Shown: piece after piece, positions 17,821-26,676 of the stretch | Numbering within the stretch: position 1 is the first letter of the stretch | Layout: each line of letters opens with the position of its first letter | Source: CAZIOH01 sp964540815 | Lineage (GTDB): Bacteria; Myxococcota_A; Polyangia; Fen-1088 | Length of the DNA stretch: 64,000 bases | Assembly (NCBI GenBank): GCA_964540815.1 | Contig: CAZIOH010000030.1 | Location: 4,346 to 68,345 of the forward strand | Direction of reading: 5' to 3' | Notes under the pieces: generated by a model | Database searches by the model: none | What the model saw: the letters and a program-made list of their open reading frames with translations, nothing else | What the model was told of the DNA's origin: nothing | Made by a program: the position numbers and the translations under genes

Positions 17821-19767
17821 GTGAGTACCCGCATCACCCCCGGCAATTCCTTGACCATGGCCGCCGCCGTGCTCCTCGGCGCGAGCGTCGCCACCGGCCT
17901 TGGCGCCGACCTCGGCTGTGCGAAGGTTCAGACCAGCGACGGAACCACGGGGACGGGCGGGACCGGGTTCGGCTCCGGAGGCGGTGGGACGGGCGGGAAG
18001 CTGATCAGCGGCATCGGGTCCACCCCTGTCTCGCTGTGCTCCGGACCGTGCACCGACTTCCCGGCCACCCCGATCGTGGACATGGGCATCTCGGGCGATC
18101 CGTCCGGCTCGTTCTCTGGCTCACCTCCGGCGCCCGGCAACGATCCTTGCATCACCGAGCCGGAGCTCGGCACGCTGTTCCCGAACAACTGGCTGCGGCC
18201 CCGGGTCAAGTTCACCAACAGCGGCAACAAGCTGGCCCAGATTCGCATGCACGCCGCCAACCAGGCCAGCGATCTGGTCGTCTACACCAAGAGCGACACC
18301 TGGGTGATGCCGCCCGAGATCTGGGGCAACCTGCGCTCGCACCAGACCACCGATGAGGTGCAGATCACGGTCTGGCTGCAGGGGGGAGGCGCGGCCGCCT
18401 CCAGCTTCCGCACCGCCCCCGTCGGAGCGGGAGGCAGCCTGGTGTTCTGGGCCGCGAACCCCATGGCCGCCGACAAGAACCTGGACTCCGACTGTCAGAA
18501 GGATGCCACCGGCCAGCCGATGCAGTCCTGCTACGACATGGACTCGCAGCTGCGCGGTTTCAAGGTCGGGGACGAGACCACCATCCCGGTGCTCACCATC
18601 GGGCAGATCGCCCAGACCAGCAAGGACAACAACAACAACACGTCGCACGTGCGTTGCATCGGGTGTCACGTCGGAACGCCCGACGGCGACTTCGTGGCCT
18701 TCAACGATGCCTGGCCGTGGCGGGGGGTGATGGCCGGGGTCACCCCGACCAACGTGGGCACGAGCCCGGCCTACCTGTCCCAGGGGGGCCTCGAGGATCT
18801 CTGGCAACCGGCCCTTGGCGTGATCACCTTCACCAAGAACCACTGGTCGGACACCGATCGGGTGGCCATCACCTCGTACAGCCTCAGCAGCCCGAACCAG
18901 GGGGACTGGTACAACGCCCCGAAGTCGCCGCGCCCCAACCTGGCCTGGTTCGATCTCGCCTCGGCGCCGGTCCCGCTCGTGAACGGGAACTTCAACGGCA
19001 ACATGGCCAATCCGAGCCAGATCTTTCCCGTGATCGGCACCAACATGGGGTTCATCGCCCGCACCGGCGACCCGCGCGGTGGGACGACGCCCAACTGGAG
19101 CAACACCGCCGCGATGGACGTGATCGTGTACACGTCCACGGACGCGGCGCTCGACGGGCGGCTCGACAACCAGCCGGCGCCGAATCCCAACCCCAACAAC
19201 GAGACCCACAACATGGGTCACGCCGACCTGTGGATGGTCCCCTACAACAACAAGGCCGGCGGGGCCGCCACCCCGCTCAAGGGAGCGGACACGACGGACT
19301 ACGAGGAGTACTTCCCGACGTTCTCGCCCGACGACCGCTTCGTGGCCTTCAACCGGGTTCCGGCCTCGCAGCCCATGTACGCCAACCCGAGCTCCGAGAT
19401 CGCGGTCATCTCCTCGACCGGCGGCACGGCGACGGTGCTGCGCGCCAACAAGCCCCCGGCTTGCACGGGAAAGACCAGCCCCGGGGTCAACAACCACTGG
19501 GCCAAGTGGTCGCCCGACGTGAAGGGCGGCCCGGACGGCACCTACTACTGGCTGGTCTTCTCGTCGAACCGTGCCGATATCCCGCCCGTCACCTCGAAGT
19601 ACGGCAGCAAGCGCTCGATCAACATCAGCCAGCTCTACGTGGCGCCCATCGTGGTGGGCGAGCTCGGGATCACCTCGTACCCGGCCATCTACCTGTGGAA
19701 CCAGCCGAACACCACCGTCAACACCACGCCGGCCTGGCAATCGTTCCAGCTTCCGCCTGTCCAGTGA
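17821..19767 (+). CDS. Secreted beta-propeller-like protein with one CxxCH site
   Basis: A 648-residue exported protein. GTG 17821 has an excellent ribosome binding site (AGGAGGAGG). A hydrophobic signal ends near ADLGC (Cys33, an imperfect lipobox), followed by a Gly/Thr linker. VRCIGCHVG at residues 277-285 is a single c-type haem-binding consensus (Cys279, Cys282, His283). The later part has TolB/PD40-like propeller strands such as FPTFSPDDRFVAFNRV near residue 498, and many Trp/Asn/Gly-rich loops. It could be a periplasmic or surface propeller carrying one haem, or the motif could bind another metal. No cytochrome maturation genes are nearby. The biological role is unknown. Confidence 0.75.
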   Translation: MSTRITPGNSLTMAAAVLLGASVATGLGADLGCAKVQTSDGTTGTGGTGFGSGGGGTGGKLISGIGSTPVSLCSGPCTDFPATPIVDMGISGDPSGSFSGSPPAPGNDPCITEPELGTLFPNNWLRPRVKFTNSGNKLAQIRMHAANQASDLVVYTKSDTWVMPPEIWGNLRSHQTTDEVQITVWLQGGGAAASSFRTAPVGAGGSLVFWAANPMAADKNLDSDCQKDATGQPMQSCYDMDSQLRGFKVGDETTIPVLTIGQIAQTSKDNNNNTSHVRCIGCHVGTPDGDFVAFNDAWPWRGVMAGVTPTNVGTSPAYLSQGGLEDLWQPALGVITFTKNHWSDTDRVAITSYSLSSPNQGDWYNAPKSPRPNLAWFDLASAPVPLVNGNFNGNMANPSQIFPVIGTNMGFIARTGDPRGGTTPNWSNTAAMDVIVYTSTDAALDGRLDNQPAPNPNPNNETHNMGHADLWMVPYNNKAGGAATPLKGADTTDYEEYFPTFSPDDRFVAFNRVPASQPMYANPSSEIAVISSTGGTATVLRANKPPACTGKTSPGVNNHWAKWSPDVKGGPDGTYYWLVFSSNRADIPPVTSKYGSKRSINISQLYVAPIVVGELGITSYPAIYLWNQPNTTVNTTPAWQSFQLPPVQ

Positions 19768-19834
19768 GGGCCCCGGCCCTCGGCCCGGCCGGTGTCACCA
19801 GCGGTGGGGACCCGAGGCCTGTGTCATTTCTGGG

Positions 19835-19863
19835 TTGCGCTGGCGCCACCCACGCCGTATAAA
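19835..19863 (+). promoter_or_regulatory. Candidate sigma-70-type promoter for rpmE-prfA
   Basis: TTGCGC at 19835-19840 and TATAAA at 19858-19863 are separated by 17 nt and lie 20 nt before the rpmE ATG. The -10 matches the consensus at five of six positions, which stands out in such GC-rich DNA; the -35 is weak. Confidence 0.55.
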
Positions 19864-19883
19864 CCCCACCCTTCGAGGAACCC

Positions 19884-20159
19884 ATGGCTCAAAAAGGCAT
19901 TCATCCAGTCTACAAGGCGTCCGTCATTTCCTGTGCATGCGGGAACCGCGTGGAGACCTTCAGCACCCGCGGGGACTTCATGGTGGACATCTGTTCGAAC
20001 TGTCACCCCTTCTACACCGGCAAGCAGAAGTTCGTCGACGCGGCCGGACGAATCGAGCGCTTCCAGAAGAAGTACGCCAAGTCCGCCGCCGGCAAGGCCG
20101 CCGCGGCGGACAAGGCGGCCGCCGATGCGGCGGCCACCGCCGAGCCGGCGACCCCCTGA
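19884..20159 (+). CDS. rpmE: 50S ribosomal protein L31 (zinc-binding type)
   Basis: A 91-residue L31. The first about 70 residues are the conserved protein, with KGIHPVY at the start and a Cys16-x-Cys18 ... Cys37-x-x-Cys40 zinc ribbon (SCACG and DICSNCHPFYTG). This marks the zinc-containing C+ form, in contrast to the zinc-free paralogue induced under zinc limitation. The C-terminal about 25 residues are an Ala/Lys-rich extension not found in E. coli L31. GAGGAA precedes the ATG, and a good -10 box lies upstream. It is followed 70 bp downstream by prfA, a gene order common in bacteria. Confidence 0.96.
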   Translation: MAQKGIHPVYKASVISCACGNRVETFSTRGDFMVDICSNCHPFYTGKQKFVDAAGRIERFQKKYAKSAAGKAAAADKAAADAAATAEPATP

Positions 20160-20229
20160 AGACGGGATCCTGAGCTCGAACATGGGTCCGGGCGCCACCA
20201 GGCCTGGCGCCTGAACCGGGGAGACACGC

Positions 20230-21312
20230 GTGCTCGATGAGTCCCTGCTGAGGAAGTTGGCCGCCGTCGAGCAACGCTTCGAGGAGGTCTCGGGCAAGCT
20301 GGCCGATCCGGGCGTGCTCGGGAACCGGCAGGTATTCCAGAAGATGTCCAAGGAGCACTCGGATCTCCGGGAGCTGGTGGAGGCTTACCGGGCGCACCAG
20401 GCCCTCGAGCGGCGGGCCGACGACGCGCGGGAGATGCAGCGCGATCCCGAGATGCGCGATCTGGCGCACGAGGAGGAGTCGCAGATCCTGTCCGAGCAGG
20501 GCGGCCTCGAGGAGCGCATCAAGCTCCTCTTGCTGCCGAAGGATCCCAACGACGACAAGAACATCCTGCTCGAGATCCGGGCTGGCGCCGGCGGTGAGGA
20601 GGCGGCCCTCTTCGCGGCCGAGCTGTTCCGCATGTACACCCGGTTCGCCGAGCGGCGCCGATGGAGCGTGGAGATCATGTCCATGTCCCCGGCCCAGGCG
20701 GGCGGGATCAAGGAGATCGTTGCCCTGGTCCAGGGCAACGCCGCATACAGCCAGCTCAAGTACGAGTCGGGGGTACACCGGGTGCAGCGGGTGCCCGCCA
20801 CCGAAGCGCAGGGGCGCATCCACACCTCGACCGCGACCGTGGCCATCATGCCCGAGGTGGAGGACGTGGAGATCCACATCGATCCCAAGGATCTCAAGAT
20901 CGACGTGATGCGCTCGGGGGGGCCGGGGGGCCAGTCCGTGAACACCACCGACTCGGCGGTGCGCATTCACCACCTCCCCTCGGGGCTCATCGTCCATTGC
21001 CAGCAGGAGAAGTCCCAGCACAAGAACAAGGCGATGGCGATGAACCTCCTCCGCTCGAAGCTGTACGCCATCGAGGAGGAGAAGCGTCAGAGCGCCGAGC
21101 GGGACGCCCGGCGCGGCCAGATCGGCACCGGCGACCGGTCGGAGAAGATTCGCACCTACAACTTCCCCCAGGACCGCCTGACCGACCATCGCATCGGGCT
21201 CACCAAGCACAACCTGCCCGGGATCATGGACGGCGACGTCCAGGACGTCTTCGACAGCCTGCGCGCGCACTTCCAGGCCGAGGCGCTCAAGCAGGCGGGC
21301 GCAGAGGTCTGA
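20230..21312 (+). CDS. prfA: Peptide chain release factor 1
   Basis: A 360-residue class I release factor recognising UAA and UAG. It carries the catalytic GGQ in RSGGPGGQSVNTTDSAVR and the RF1-type codon-recognition motif PAT in RVPATEAQGRIHTS; RF2 has SPF at that position. Length is normal. GTG 20230 is preceded by GGGAGA. It probably shares a transcript with rpmE. The gene expected next in many bacteria, prmC (methyltransferase for the GGQ glutamine), is not here: a convergent yjbQ-type gene overlaps the 3' end by 26 nt. Confidence 0.97.
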   Translation: MLDESLLRKLAAVEQRFEEVSGKLADPGVLGNRQVFQKMSKEHSDLRELVEAYRAHQALERRADDAREMQRDPEMRDLAHEEESQILSEQGGLEERIKLLLLPKDPNDDKNILLEIRAGAGGEEAALFAAELFRMYTRFAERRRWSVEIMSMSPAQAGGIKEIVALVQGNAAYSQLKYESGVHRVQRVPATEAQGRIHTSTATVAIMPEVEDVEIHIDPKDLKIDVMRSGGPGGQSVNTTDSAVRIHHLPSGLIVHCQQEKSQHKNKAMAMNLLRSKLYAIEEEKRQSAERDARRGQIGTGDRSEKIRTYNFPQDRLTDHRIGLTKHNLPGIMDGDVQDVFDSLRAHFQAEALKQAGAEV

Positions 21313-21781
21313 GGCGAGGGGCCGGGCGCGTCCGGGAGCCAGCGGGCCAGCCGGCCCGTCGTTCGCCCCAGAGGGTCGCGACCAGGCGGCGAGCGCCTCC
21401 GGCGTGGCGGTACTCGGCGAGGTAGATGCCCTGCCAGGTCCCGAGCAAGAGGCGGCCGTCCCGCACCGGGATGGTCAGCGCCGATCCGAGCAGGGCCGCC
21501 TTCACGTGGGCGGGCATGTCGTCGTCCCCCTCGGCGGTGTGCTCGAAGTAGGGCGCCCCATCCGGCACCGCCCGGTCGAGCCAGCGGGCGAGATCGCTGC
21601 GCACCTCGGGATCCGCGTTCTCGTTGACGGCGAGCGCGGCCGAGGTGTGCTGGAGGAACAGGCTCAGCATCCCGACCCGCAGGTGGCGGAGCTGGGGAAG
21701 CCCGGCGGTGATCTCCTCGGTGACCAGGTGAATCCCCCGGCTCCGGGGCCGAAGGACGAGGTCGATTTGATGCCAGGTCAT
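21287..21781 (-). CDS. YjbQ/UPF0047-family protein
   Basis: A 164-residue protein of the YjbQ (UPF0047) family, small trimeric enzymes with weak thiamine-phosphate synthase activity. Visible family marks are LFLQHTSAALAVNENADP, EVRSDLARWLDR, YFEHTAEGDDDMPAHVKAAL and LGTWQGIYLAEYR. ATG 21781 (MTWHQIDLV) fits the usual N-terminus. The last about 25 residues (RPAPRLRPLRPPA) extend beyond the normal end and overlap prfA on the opposite strand by 26 nt. Family is firm; the physiological role is unsettled. Confidence 0.9.
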   Translation of the reverse strand: MTWHQIDLVLRPRSRGIHLVTEEITAGLPQLRHLRVGMLSLFLQHTSAALAVNENADPEVRSDLARWLDRAVPDGAPYFEHTAEGDDDMPAHVKAALLGSALTIPVRDGRLLLGTWQGIYLAEYRHAGGARRLVATLWGERRAGWPAGSRTRPAPRLRPLRPPA

Positions 21782-21897
21782 GGCGAGACCCTGTCCACCC
21801 GGAGGTCGTTTTGCAAGCCTCAAGAGTTGGGCGCTTCCACCGATGTCGTGAGTCGGATCGCGCCGTCCTCGGCTCGCCGGCCAGCGCGGTCCTCGAC

Positions 21898-23631
21898 ATG
21901 CCCGACGACGCCCCCTCCGCCCAGCCTCCGACCCGCGCGACGCTCGCCGATGGCGCACCGGCGGCCGTCCTGGTGGTGGAGCGGGCGCCAGCCCTGCGCC
22001 ACCAGATGGCCGAGTGGCTGGCCGCCGAGGGCTACCGGGTCTCGGAGACCGGGGATGGTCCGAGCGTCGTCGGCTGTCTGACCGCGGCCGACTTCGACGT
22101 GCTGGTGGCAGACGCACACACGCCAGGAGCGACCGGCCCCGAGGTCTTGCAGCTGGCACAGGTCGCCTCCCCGGGCACCAAGGTCGTGATCACCGCCGAG
22201 GGGCCCTCGATCGAGATGGCGATCGAGTGCCTGCGGGCCGGAGCGTTCGACTTCCTGCGCAAGCCGATGCAGGCCTCGGAGCTGCTGTCGGCGGTCGGAC
22301 GGGCGGTCGAGCGGCGCCGGCTGGCCCGGACCGGCGATCTGTACGAGGCCAGCCAGGCGGTCCTGGCGGCCCAGGAGCTGGAGCGGCTGCCCGAGGTGAT
22401 CGTCGAGGTCGCCCGCCGGGTGATGCGCGCCGACGACGCCTCGCTCATGCTGCCCGATCCCTCCGGGCGCCTGTACGTGGCCTACTCGTCGAGCGTGGTC
22501 CCGGCGGTGCGGGGCGCGGCCTTCGGCGAGCGCGTGGCCTCGCGCATCGCCCGCGGCCGGGAGCCGGTGCTCATCACCAACGGGCTGGCCTCCGATCCGC
22601 GCTTCTCGGACATCGAGGACTACAAGCGCGTGTCGTCCAGCATCGTCTACCCGCTCATGACGGGCGGGCGGCTGGTCGGGGTGCTCAACCTCAACCGCGC
22701 CGATCCCGCCCTGCCCTTCCGGCGGCAGGACGTGGAGCGGGCCGCGCTCCTCGCCTCCCAGGCCCTGCTGGTGCTGGAGAACTCGCGCCTCCTGCGGCAG
22801 ATGGTGGCCTCGGAGCGGCTGGCGACCCTCGGGCAGCTGGCGGCCTCGGTGGCGCACGAGATCAACAACCCGGCCTCGTTCGTGCTGATGAGCCACGATT
22901 TTCTGCACAAGCGGCTGCGGCACATGGCGGACCTGGCCGACGTGCTGTCCGCCGAGCCGGAGTCTTCACCGGCGGGCAGGGCCTGGCGCAAGCTCGGGGG
23001 GGCGGCCACGTACGCCGATCTGTTGCAGGCCACCGACGATCTGGCGGATGGCGTCCGGCGCATCCGCGACATCGTGTTCGACCTGCGGGGGCTCTCGCGG
23101 ACCGAGGACTCACCCACGCGGGTGGACCTCAACGACGCGATCCGGTCGGCCTTGCGGGTGGCGGCGCACGAGCTGCGCGGCAAGCCGGTCTCCCTGGAGC
23201 TCGGCGGGGAGCTCTTCGTCGTCGGCAGCACCGGCCGGCTGTCCCAGGTCTTCTTGAACCTGCTGGTCAACGCCGCTCAGGCCGTGGCCGAGAAGGCCGA
23301 GAACACCGAGAGAGCCAGCGGACCGGGCGAGATCCGGGTGACCACGCGGCGGGTGGGTGAGCGCGCGGTGGCGGAGATCTTCAACAACGGGCCGGCCATC
23401 GCGCCCGAGCACCTGCCGCGCATCTTCGAGCCCTTCTTCACGACCAAGAGCGCCGGCATCGGGACCGGGCTCGGTCTGTCCACCAGCCGCGACATCGTCC
23501 ACCGGCACCACGGCGAGATCTCGGTCGAGTCGTCGAGCCCGGGCGGGACGCGGTTCACCATCTGGCTGCCGCTGGCGGCGGGCGCGGTTTCGGGGGTGGG
23601 CGCCTCGGCGGTGGCGCACGGTTCCCCCTGA
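21898..23631 (+). CDS. Receiver-GAF-histidine kinase hybrid
   Basis: A 577-residue cytoplasmic signalling kinase. Residues about 20-135 are a receiver domain with phospho-acceptor Asp72 (VLVADAHTPG), Thr99 and Lys122 (RKPM); the usual N-terminal acidic pair is degenerate (VERAP). Residues about 160-300 form a GAF domain. The kinase core has the H-box SVAHEINNP with His320, then an HATPase_c domain with N, G1 (GTGLGLSTSRDIV) and G2 boxes. ATG 21898 is preferred over an upstream frame of low coding quality. No partner response regulator is adjacent, so this is an orphan kinase, common in myxobacteria. Ligand and target are unknown. Confidence 0.92.
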   Translation: MPDDAPSAQPPTRATLADGAPAAVLVVERAPALRHQMAEWLAAEGYRVSETGDGPSVVGCLTAADFDVLVADAHTPGATGPEVLQLAQVASPGTKVVITAEGPSIEMAIECLRAGAFDFLRKPMQASELLSAVGRAVERRRLARTGDLYEASQAVLAAQELERLPEVIVEVARRVMRADDASLMLPDPSGRLYVAYSSSVVPAVRGAAFGERVASRIARGREPVLITNGLASDPRFSDIEDYKRVSSSIVYPLMTGGRLVGVLNLNRADPALPFRRQDVERAALLASQALLVLENSRLLRQMVASERLATLGQLAASVAHEINNPASFVLMSHDFLHKRLRHMADLADVLSAEPESSPAGRAWRKLGGAATYADLLQATDDLADGVRRIRDIVFDLRGLSRTEDSPTRVDLNDAIRSALRVAAHELRGKPVSLELGGELFVVGSTGRLSQVFLNLLVNAAQAVAEKAENTERASGPGEIRVTTRRVGERAVAEIFNNGPAIAPEHLPRIFEPFFTTKSAGIGTGLGLSTSRDIVHRHHGEISVESSSPGGTRFTIWLPLAAGAVSGVGASAVAHGSP

Positions 23632-23650
23632 ACTATAGTGGCGCGCGCCG

Positions 23651-24772
23651 ATGTCGCCGTCGCCGTCGCCCCCCCCGCCCTCGCCCGAGTCGCTGACCGC
23701 GCCCGTGCCCTTCGTGATCCTGAGCGGGTTCCTCGGGGCCGGAAAGACCACGCTGCTCAACCGGGTGCTCGGCGCCGAGCATCACCGCAAGATCGCGGTC
23801 ATCGTCAACGAGCTCGGGAGGATCGACATCGATGCGAGGCTGATCCGGGCGCGCTCGAGCGACGTCATGGAGCTGAGCGGCGGGTGCGTGTGCCACCAGA
23901 TCGGCGTGCAGCGGGAGCTGTGGTCCGCCCTCGACGAGATCATCTTGCGGGCGCGCCCCGACGCCGTCATCCTCGAGACCTCGGGGGTCGCCGAGCCGGC
24001 CGAGATCGTGCGCGGCCTCGGGACCTGGAAGGCCGAAGCGCTCCGTGCGCAGCGGCGAGCGGATCGGGCTGCCGGGGCCAACGCCAAGGACGGCGACGGC
24101 GGTGAAGCGGACGACGGCTGGCCCGAGGAGGAGCCGGTCGGCGAAGGACTCCGACACCTGACCCTGGCGGCGGTGGTGACCGTGGTGGACGCGCAGGCCG
24201 GAGGCGCGCAGATCGAGCGACATGGCGAGGCGCGGGCCCAGGTGCTCGCGGCCGACCAGATCGTCCTGTCGAAGACCGAGCTCGTCCCCGCGGCCGCGCT
24301 GGGAGAGCTGCACGGGCGGCTGGCCGGCCTGAACCCGCGCGCCGAGCGCAGCGCCTTCCCCGCGGGCGCGGAGGGGACGGCGCTCCTCGCTCCATGGCTG
24401 TTTCGCCTGACCGAGCAGGTGCGCTCCGCGCCGGACGCGCAGGTGGCGAGAGAGCCGGGCCGACCGCATGACCACGGGCGACAGCTGGCGGCGGCGAGCT
24501 ACGTCGACGAGGCTCCGCTGGTCGCCGAGGCCCTGCTGCTCGCGTGTCGAGGCCTCGGCGCGCGGCTGGTCCGGGCCAAGGGATGGGTTCACGTCGCCGG
24601 CGAGAGCCGCCGCGGCTTTCTCGAGGTGGCCGGGCTCGACACCGAGCTGCGCTTCGAGGAGGCCTGGCGTCCCGACGAGAAGAGGATGACCCGGCTCGTG
24701 CTGATCGGCGACGGGCTCGACGAGGAGACCATCCTCCGTCAGCTCTGGGCCTGCCGCGCGCAAGAGCCCTGA
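23651..24772 (+). CDS. COG0523/CobW-family GTPase
   Basis: A 373-residue P-loop GTPase of the COG0523 group, which includes metal chaperones for zinc, cobalt or nitrile hydratase. Walker A is SGFLGAGKTT (residues 25-34), with VNELG and ETSGVAEP in the expected places and a SKTE base-recognition motif (variant of NKxD). The family metal site CxCC is altered to Cys79-Val-Cys81-His82 (GGCVCHQ). An acidic/Ala-rich insert lies around residues 140-165, and the C-terminus has the CobW_C-like fold. It begins 19 nt after the kinase gene stop and is followed by sodB. A role in metal supply is inferred from the family; a link to the Fe-SOD is only suggested by position. Confidence 0.88.
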   Translation: MSPSPSPPPPSPESLTAPVPFVILSGFLGAGKTTLLNRVLGAEHHRKIAVIVNELGRIDIDARLIRARSSDVMELSGGCVCHQIGVQRELWSALDEIILRARPDAVILETSGVAEPAEIVRGLGTWKAEALRAQRRADRAAGANAKDGDGGEADDGWPEEEPVGEGLRHLTLAAVVTVVDAQAGGAQIERHGEARAQVLAADQIVLSKTELVPAAALGELHGRLAGLNPRAERSAFPAGAEGTALLAPWLFRLTEQVRSAPDAQVAREPGRPHDHGRQLAAASYVDEAPLVAEALLLACRGLGARLVRAKGWVHVAGESRRGFLEVAGLDTELRFEEAWRPDEKRMTRLVLIGDGLDEETILRQLWACRAQEP

Positions 24773-24779
24773 TCTCGCG

Positions 24780-24796
24780 GTGAGGGGGAGCCTCAC
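24780..24796 (+). terminator. Short hairpin after the GTPase gene
   Basis: GTGAGG (24780-24785) and CCTCAC (24791-24796) form a 6-bp stem with a 5-nt loop, 8 nt after the stop codon. There is no T-run, so this is a weak terminator candidate. Confidence 0.35.
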
Positions 24797-24879
24797 GGGC
24801 GAAGTCTGCTAACTTCACGGCGTTCGGAAGCATCATCCTCGAACACGTCCGCACACATCCGCCAAGGAGGTTAGACATC

Positions 24880-25458
24880 ATGCCTTTCACACTCCCGCCA
24901 CTGCCCTGGTCCAAGGACGCGCTGGCCCCGGTGATCAGCGCCGAGACCATCGACTATCACTACGGCAAGCACCATCAGGCCTACGTGACCAACCTCAACA
25001 AGCTGCTGGATGGAAAGCCCGAGGCGAGCCACTCCCTCGAGTCGATCATCCAATCCTCCTCGGGCGGCGTGTTCAACAACGCCGCGCAGATCTGGAACCA
25101 CACCTTCTACTGGAGCTCGATCAAGCCGAACGGCGGCGGAAAGCCCACCGGCCACTTGCTCGAGCTCGTCAACCGGGACTTTGGCTCGGTGGACACCCTG
25201 CTCCAGCAACTCGGGGAGGCGGCCAAGACCCAGTTCGGGTCGGGCTGGGCCTGGCTGGTCCAGGACGGCGGCAAGCTCAAGGTCACCGCCACCTCGAACG
25301 CCGATCTGCCCCTCAAGCATGGACAGAACGCCCTCCTCACGCTGGACGTCTGGGAGCACGCGTACTACATCGACCACCGCAACGCCCGGCCGAGCTACGT
25401 CGATGCCTTCTTGAAGAGCCTGGTCAACTGGGACTTCGCCGCGCAGAACCTCAAGTGA
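24880..25458 (+). CDS. sodB: Iron superoxide dismutase
   Basis: A 192-residue Fe/Mn-family superoxide dismutase converting superoxide to oxygen and peroxide. Metal ligands are His27, His74, Asp156 and His160 (YHYGKHH, QIWNHTFYW, DVWEHAYY). Gln70 in FNNAAQIWNH is the arrangement of iron enzymes; Mn enzymes carry this Gln in the C-terminal domain. The sequence tracks E. coli SodB closely. The start has a strong AAGGAGG site. No signal peptide is present, so it is cytoplasmic. The gene has its own upstream region of 107 bp. Confidence 0.96.
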   Translation: MPFTLPPLPWSKDALAPVISAETIDYHYGKHHQAYVTNLNKLLDGKPEASHSLESIIQSSSGGVFNNAAQIWNHTFYWSSIKPNGGGKPTGHLLELVNRDFGSVDTLLQQLGEAAKTQFGSGWAWLVQDGGKLKVTATSNADLPLKHGQNALLTLDVWEHAYYIDHRNARPSYVDAFLKSLVNWDFAAQNLK

Positions 25459-25482
25459 TCCCGCGCTTCCCCGGCTCGTGAC

Positions 25483-26676
25483 ATGGGCCTCGGCCAGCCT
25501 GACCCGCCCGTGACGTCCACCGCCCTCGACGCGGCCACGACCTCGGCCACGGGGACGGCCGCGAGGTCGGACCCTCCTCTGCCGGCCGGGCCCGGACCGG
25601 CCGGGTCACCGTCCCTGGTCGCGCGCGCGATCGCCCTGGTCCGGCTGGGGCGGCCGCATTTCCTGGTGGGCGGCTTCTTGCTCTACGGGCTCGGCGCGCT
25701 CGTCGCCCGCTGGCAGGGCGCCAGGTTCAACGCCGCGGCCTACGGGCTCGGACAGGCCACGATCACCGCCTTCCAGCTCATGACCCACTACGCGAACGAC
25801 TACTTCGACCTCGGGGCGGATCTGGCGAACGCCACCCCCACCCGCTTCTCGGGAGGCAGTCGGGTCCTGCCTGGGGGCCTCCTGCCGCCCGGGGTGGCTC
25901 TGGCGGCTGCGCTGGTCCTCGGCGCCGTCGGGGTCGGCGGGGTCGGGGTGACGGTCGCCTCGACCTTGGTGGCCGGGGCGGGCGGAGGCGGCGGGGCCGG
26001 ACCGGCATGGGCCGCGGGGGCCGTGTTGTTGCTGGCCGGAGCCCTGGCCTGGGCCTACAGCGCGCCTCCCTTCGTGCTTCATTCCCGCGGCTGGGGTGAG
26101 CTGACCACGGCGGTGGTGGTGACCGGCCTGACCCCGTTTGCGGGTTACGTTTTGCAATCCGCCACGCTGCGCCCGGCGCCCGGGCCGGCGCTCGGGGAGC
26201 TGGCGGGCGCGATGAGGCAGATGGGCGCGCTCGGGCGCGTCGTGTGGACCGGGCCGCTCCTGGCGGCGCTCCTGCCGCTCGCCCTCCTGCAGCTCAACAT
26301 GCTGCTGACCATCGAGCTTCCCGACGCGGCCGGCGACGCCGAGGTCGACAAGCGAACCCTGGTCGTGCGGTTCGGCGCCTGGCGCGCCGCCCGCGCCAGT
26401 CAGGTGATCCTGGGGGCTGCGTACGGGCTCTTGCCGGTCCTGACCTGGTGGCGACTCCCGGCCCCCGTCGCGATCGCGATGGCCGCCACCGCGCCGGCCG
26501 CGGCCTGGCAGATCTGGCGAATCGGGCGGGGGGACTGGGCGCGTCCCGATCGCTGGGGGAGCCTGTGCCTCCGCGCGGTGACCCTGCTCGTCCTGACGAC
26601 CGGGTGTGCCGTGGTGGCAGTCGCCGCGCTCGTCATGCTCCCGGGAGGATCGGAGCTCCACGCACGCCGCTCATGA
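25483..26676 (+). CDS. UbiA-family prenyltransferase
   Basis: A polytopic membrane prenyltransferase of 397 residues. The first Asp-rich motif is NDYFDLGAD (Asn105-Asp113) and the second is DAAGDAEVDKRTLVVRFG, both needed for Mg-diphosphate binding. About eight to nine hydrophobic segments follow an about 45-residue Ala/Thr/Pro-rich N-terminus. MenA (dihydroxynaphthoate prenyltransferase) is one possible identity, but its stop overlaps that of the FAD oxidoreductase at a shared TCATGA. That gene lies in an operon with a type III polyketide synthase, so the acceptor may be a polyketide-derived phenol or quinone. Class is secure; substrate is inferred. Confidence 0.85.
   Translation: MGLGQPDPPVTSTALDAATTSATGTAARSDPPLPAGPGPAGSPSLVARAIALVRLGRPHFLVGGFLLYGLGALVARWQGARFNAAAYGLGQATITAFQLMTHYANDYFDLGADLANATPTRFSGGSRVLPGGLLPPGVALAAALVLGAVGVGGVGVTVASTLVAGAGGGGGAGPAWAAGAVLLLAGALAWAYSAPPFVLHSRGWGELTTAVVVTGLTPFAGYVLQSATLRPAPGPALGELAGAMRQMGALGRVVWTGPLLAALLPLALLQLNMLLTIELPDAAGDAEVDKRTLVVRFGAWRAARASQVILGAAYGLLPVLTWWRLPAPVAIAMAATAPAAAWQIWRIGRGDWARPDRWGSLCLRAVTLLVLTTGCAVVAVAALVMLPGGSELHARRS

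Noticed and set aside
20230..21312. Release factor 2 instead of release factor 1
   Set aside because: The codon-recognition tripeptide is PAT, not SPF, and there is no programmed frameshift site.
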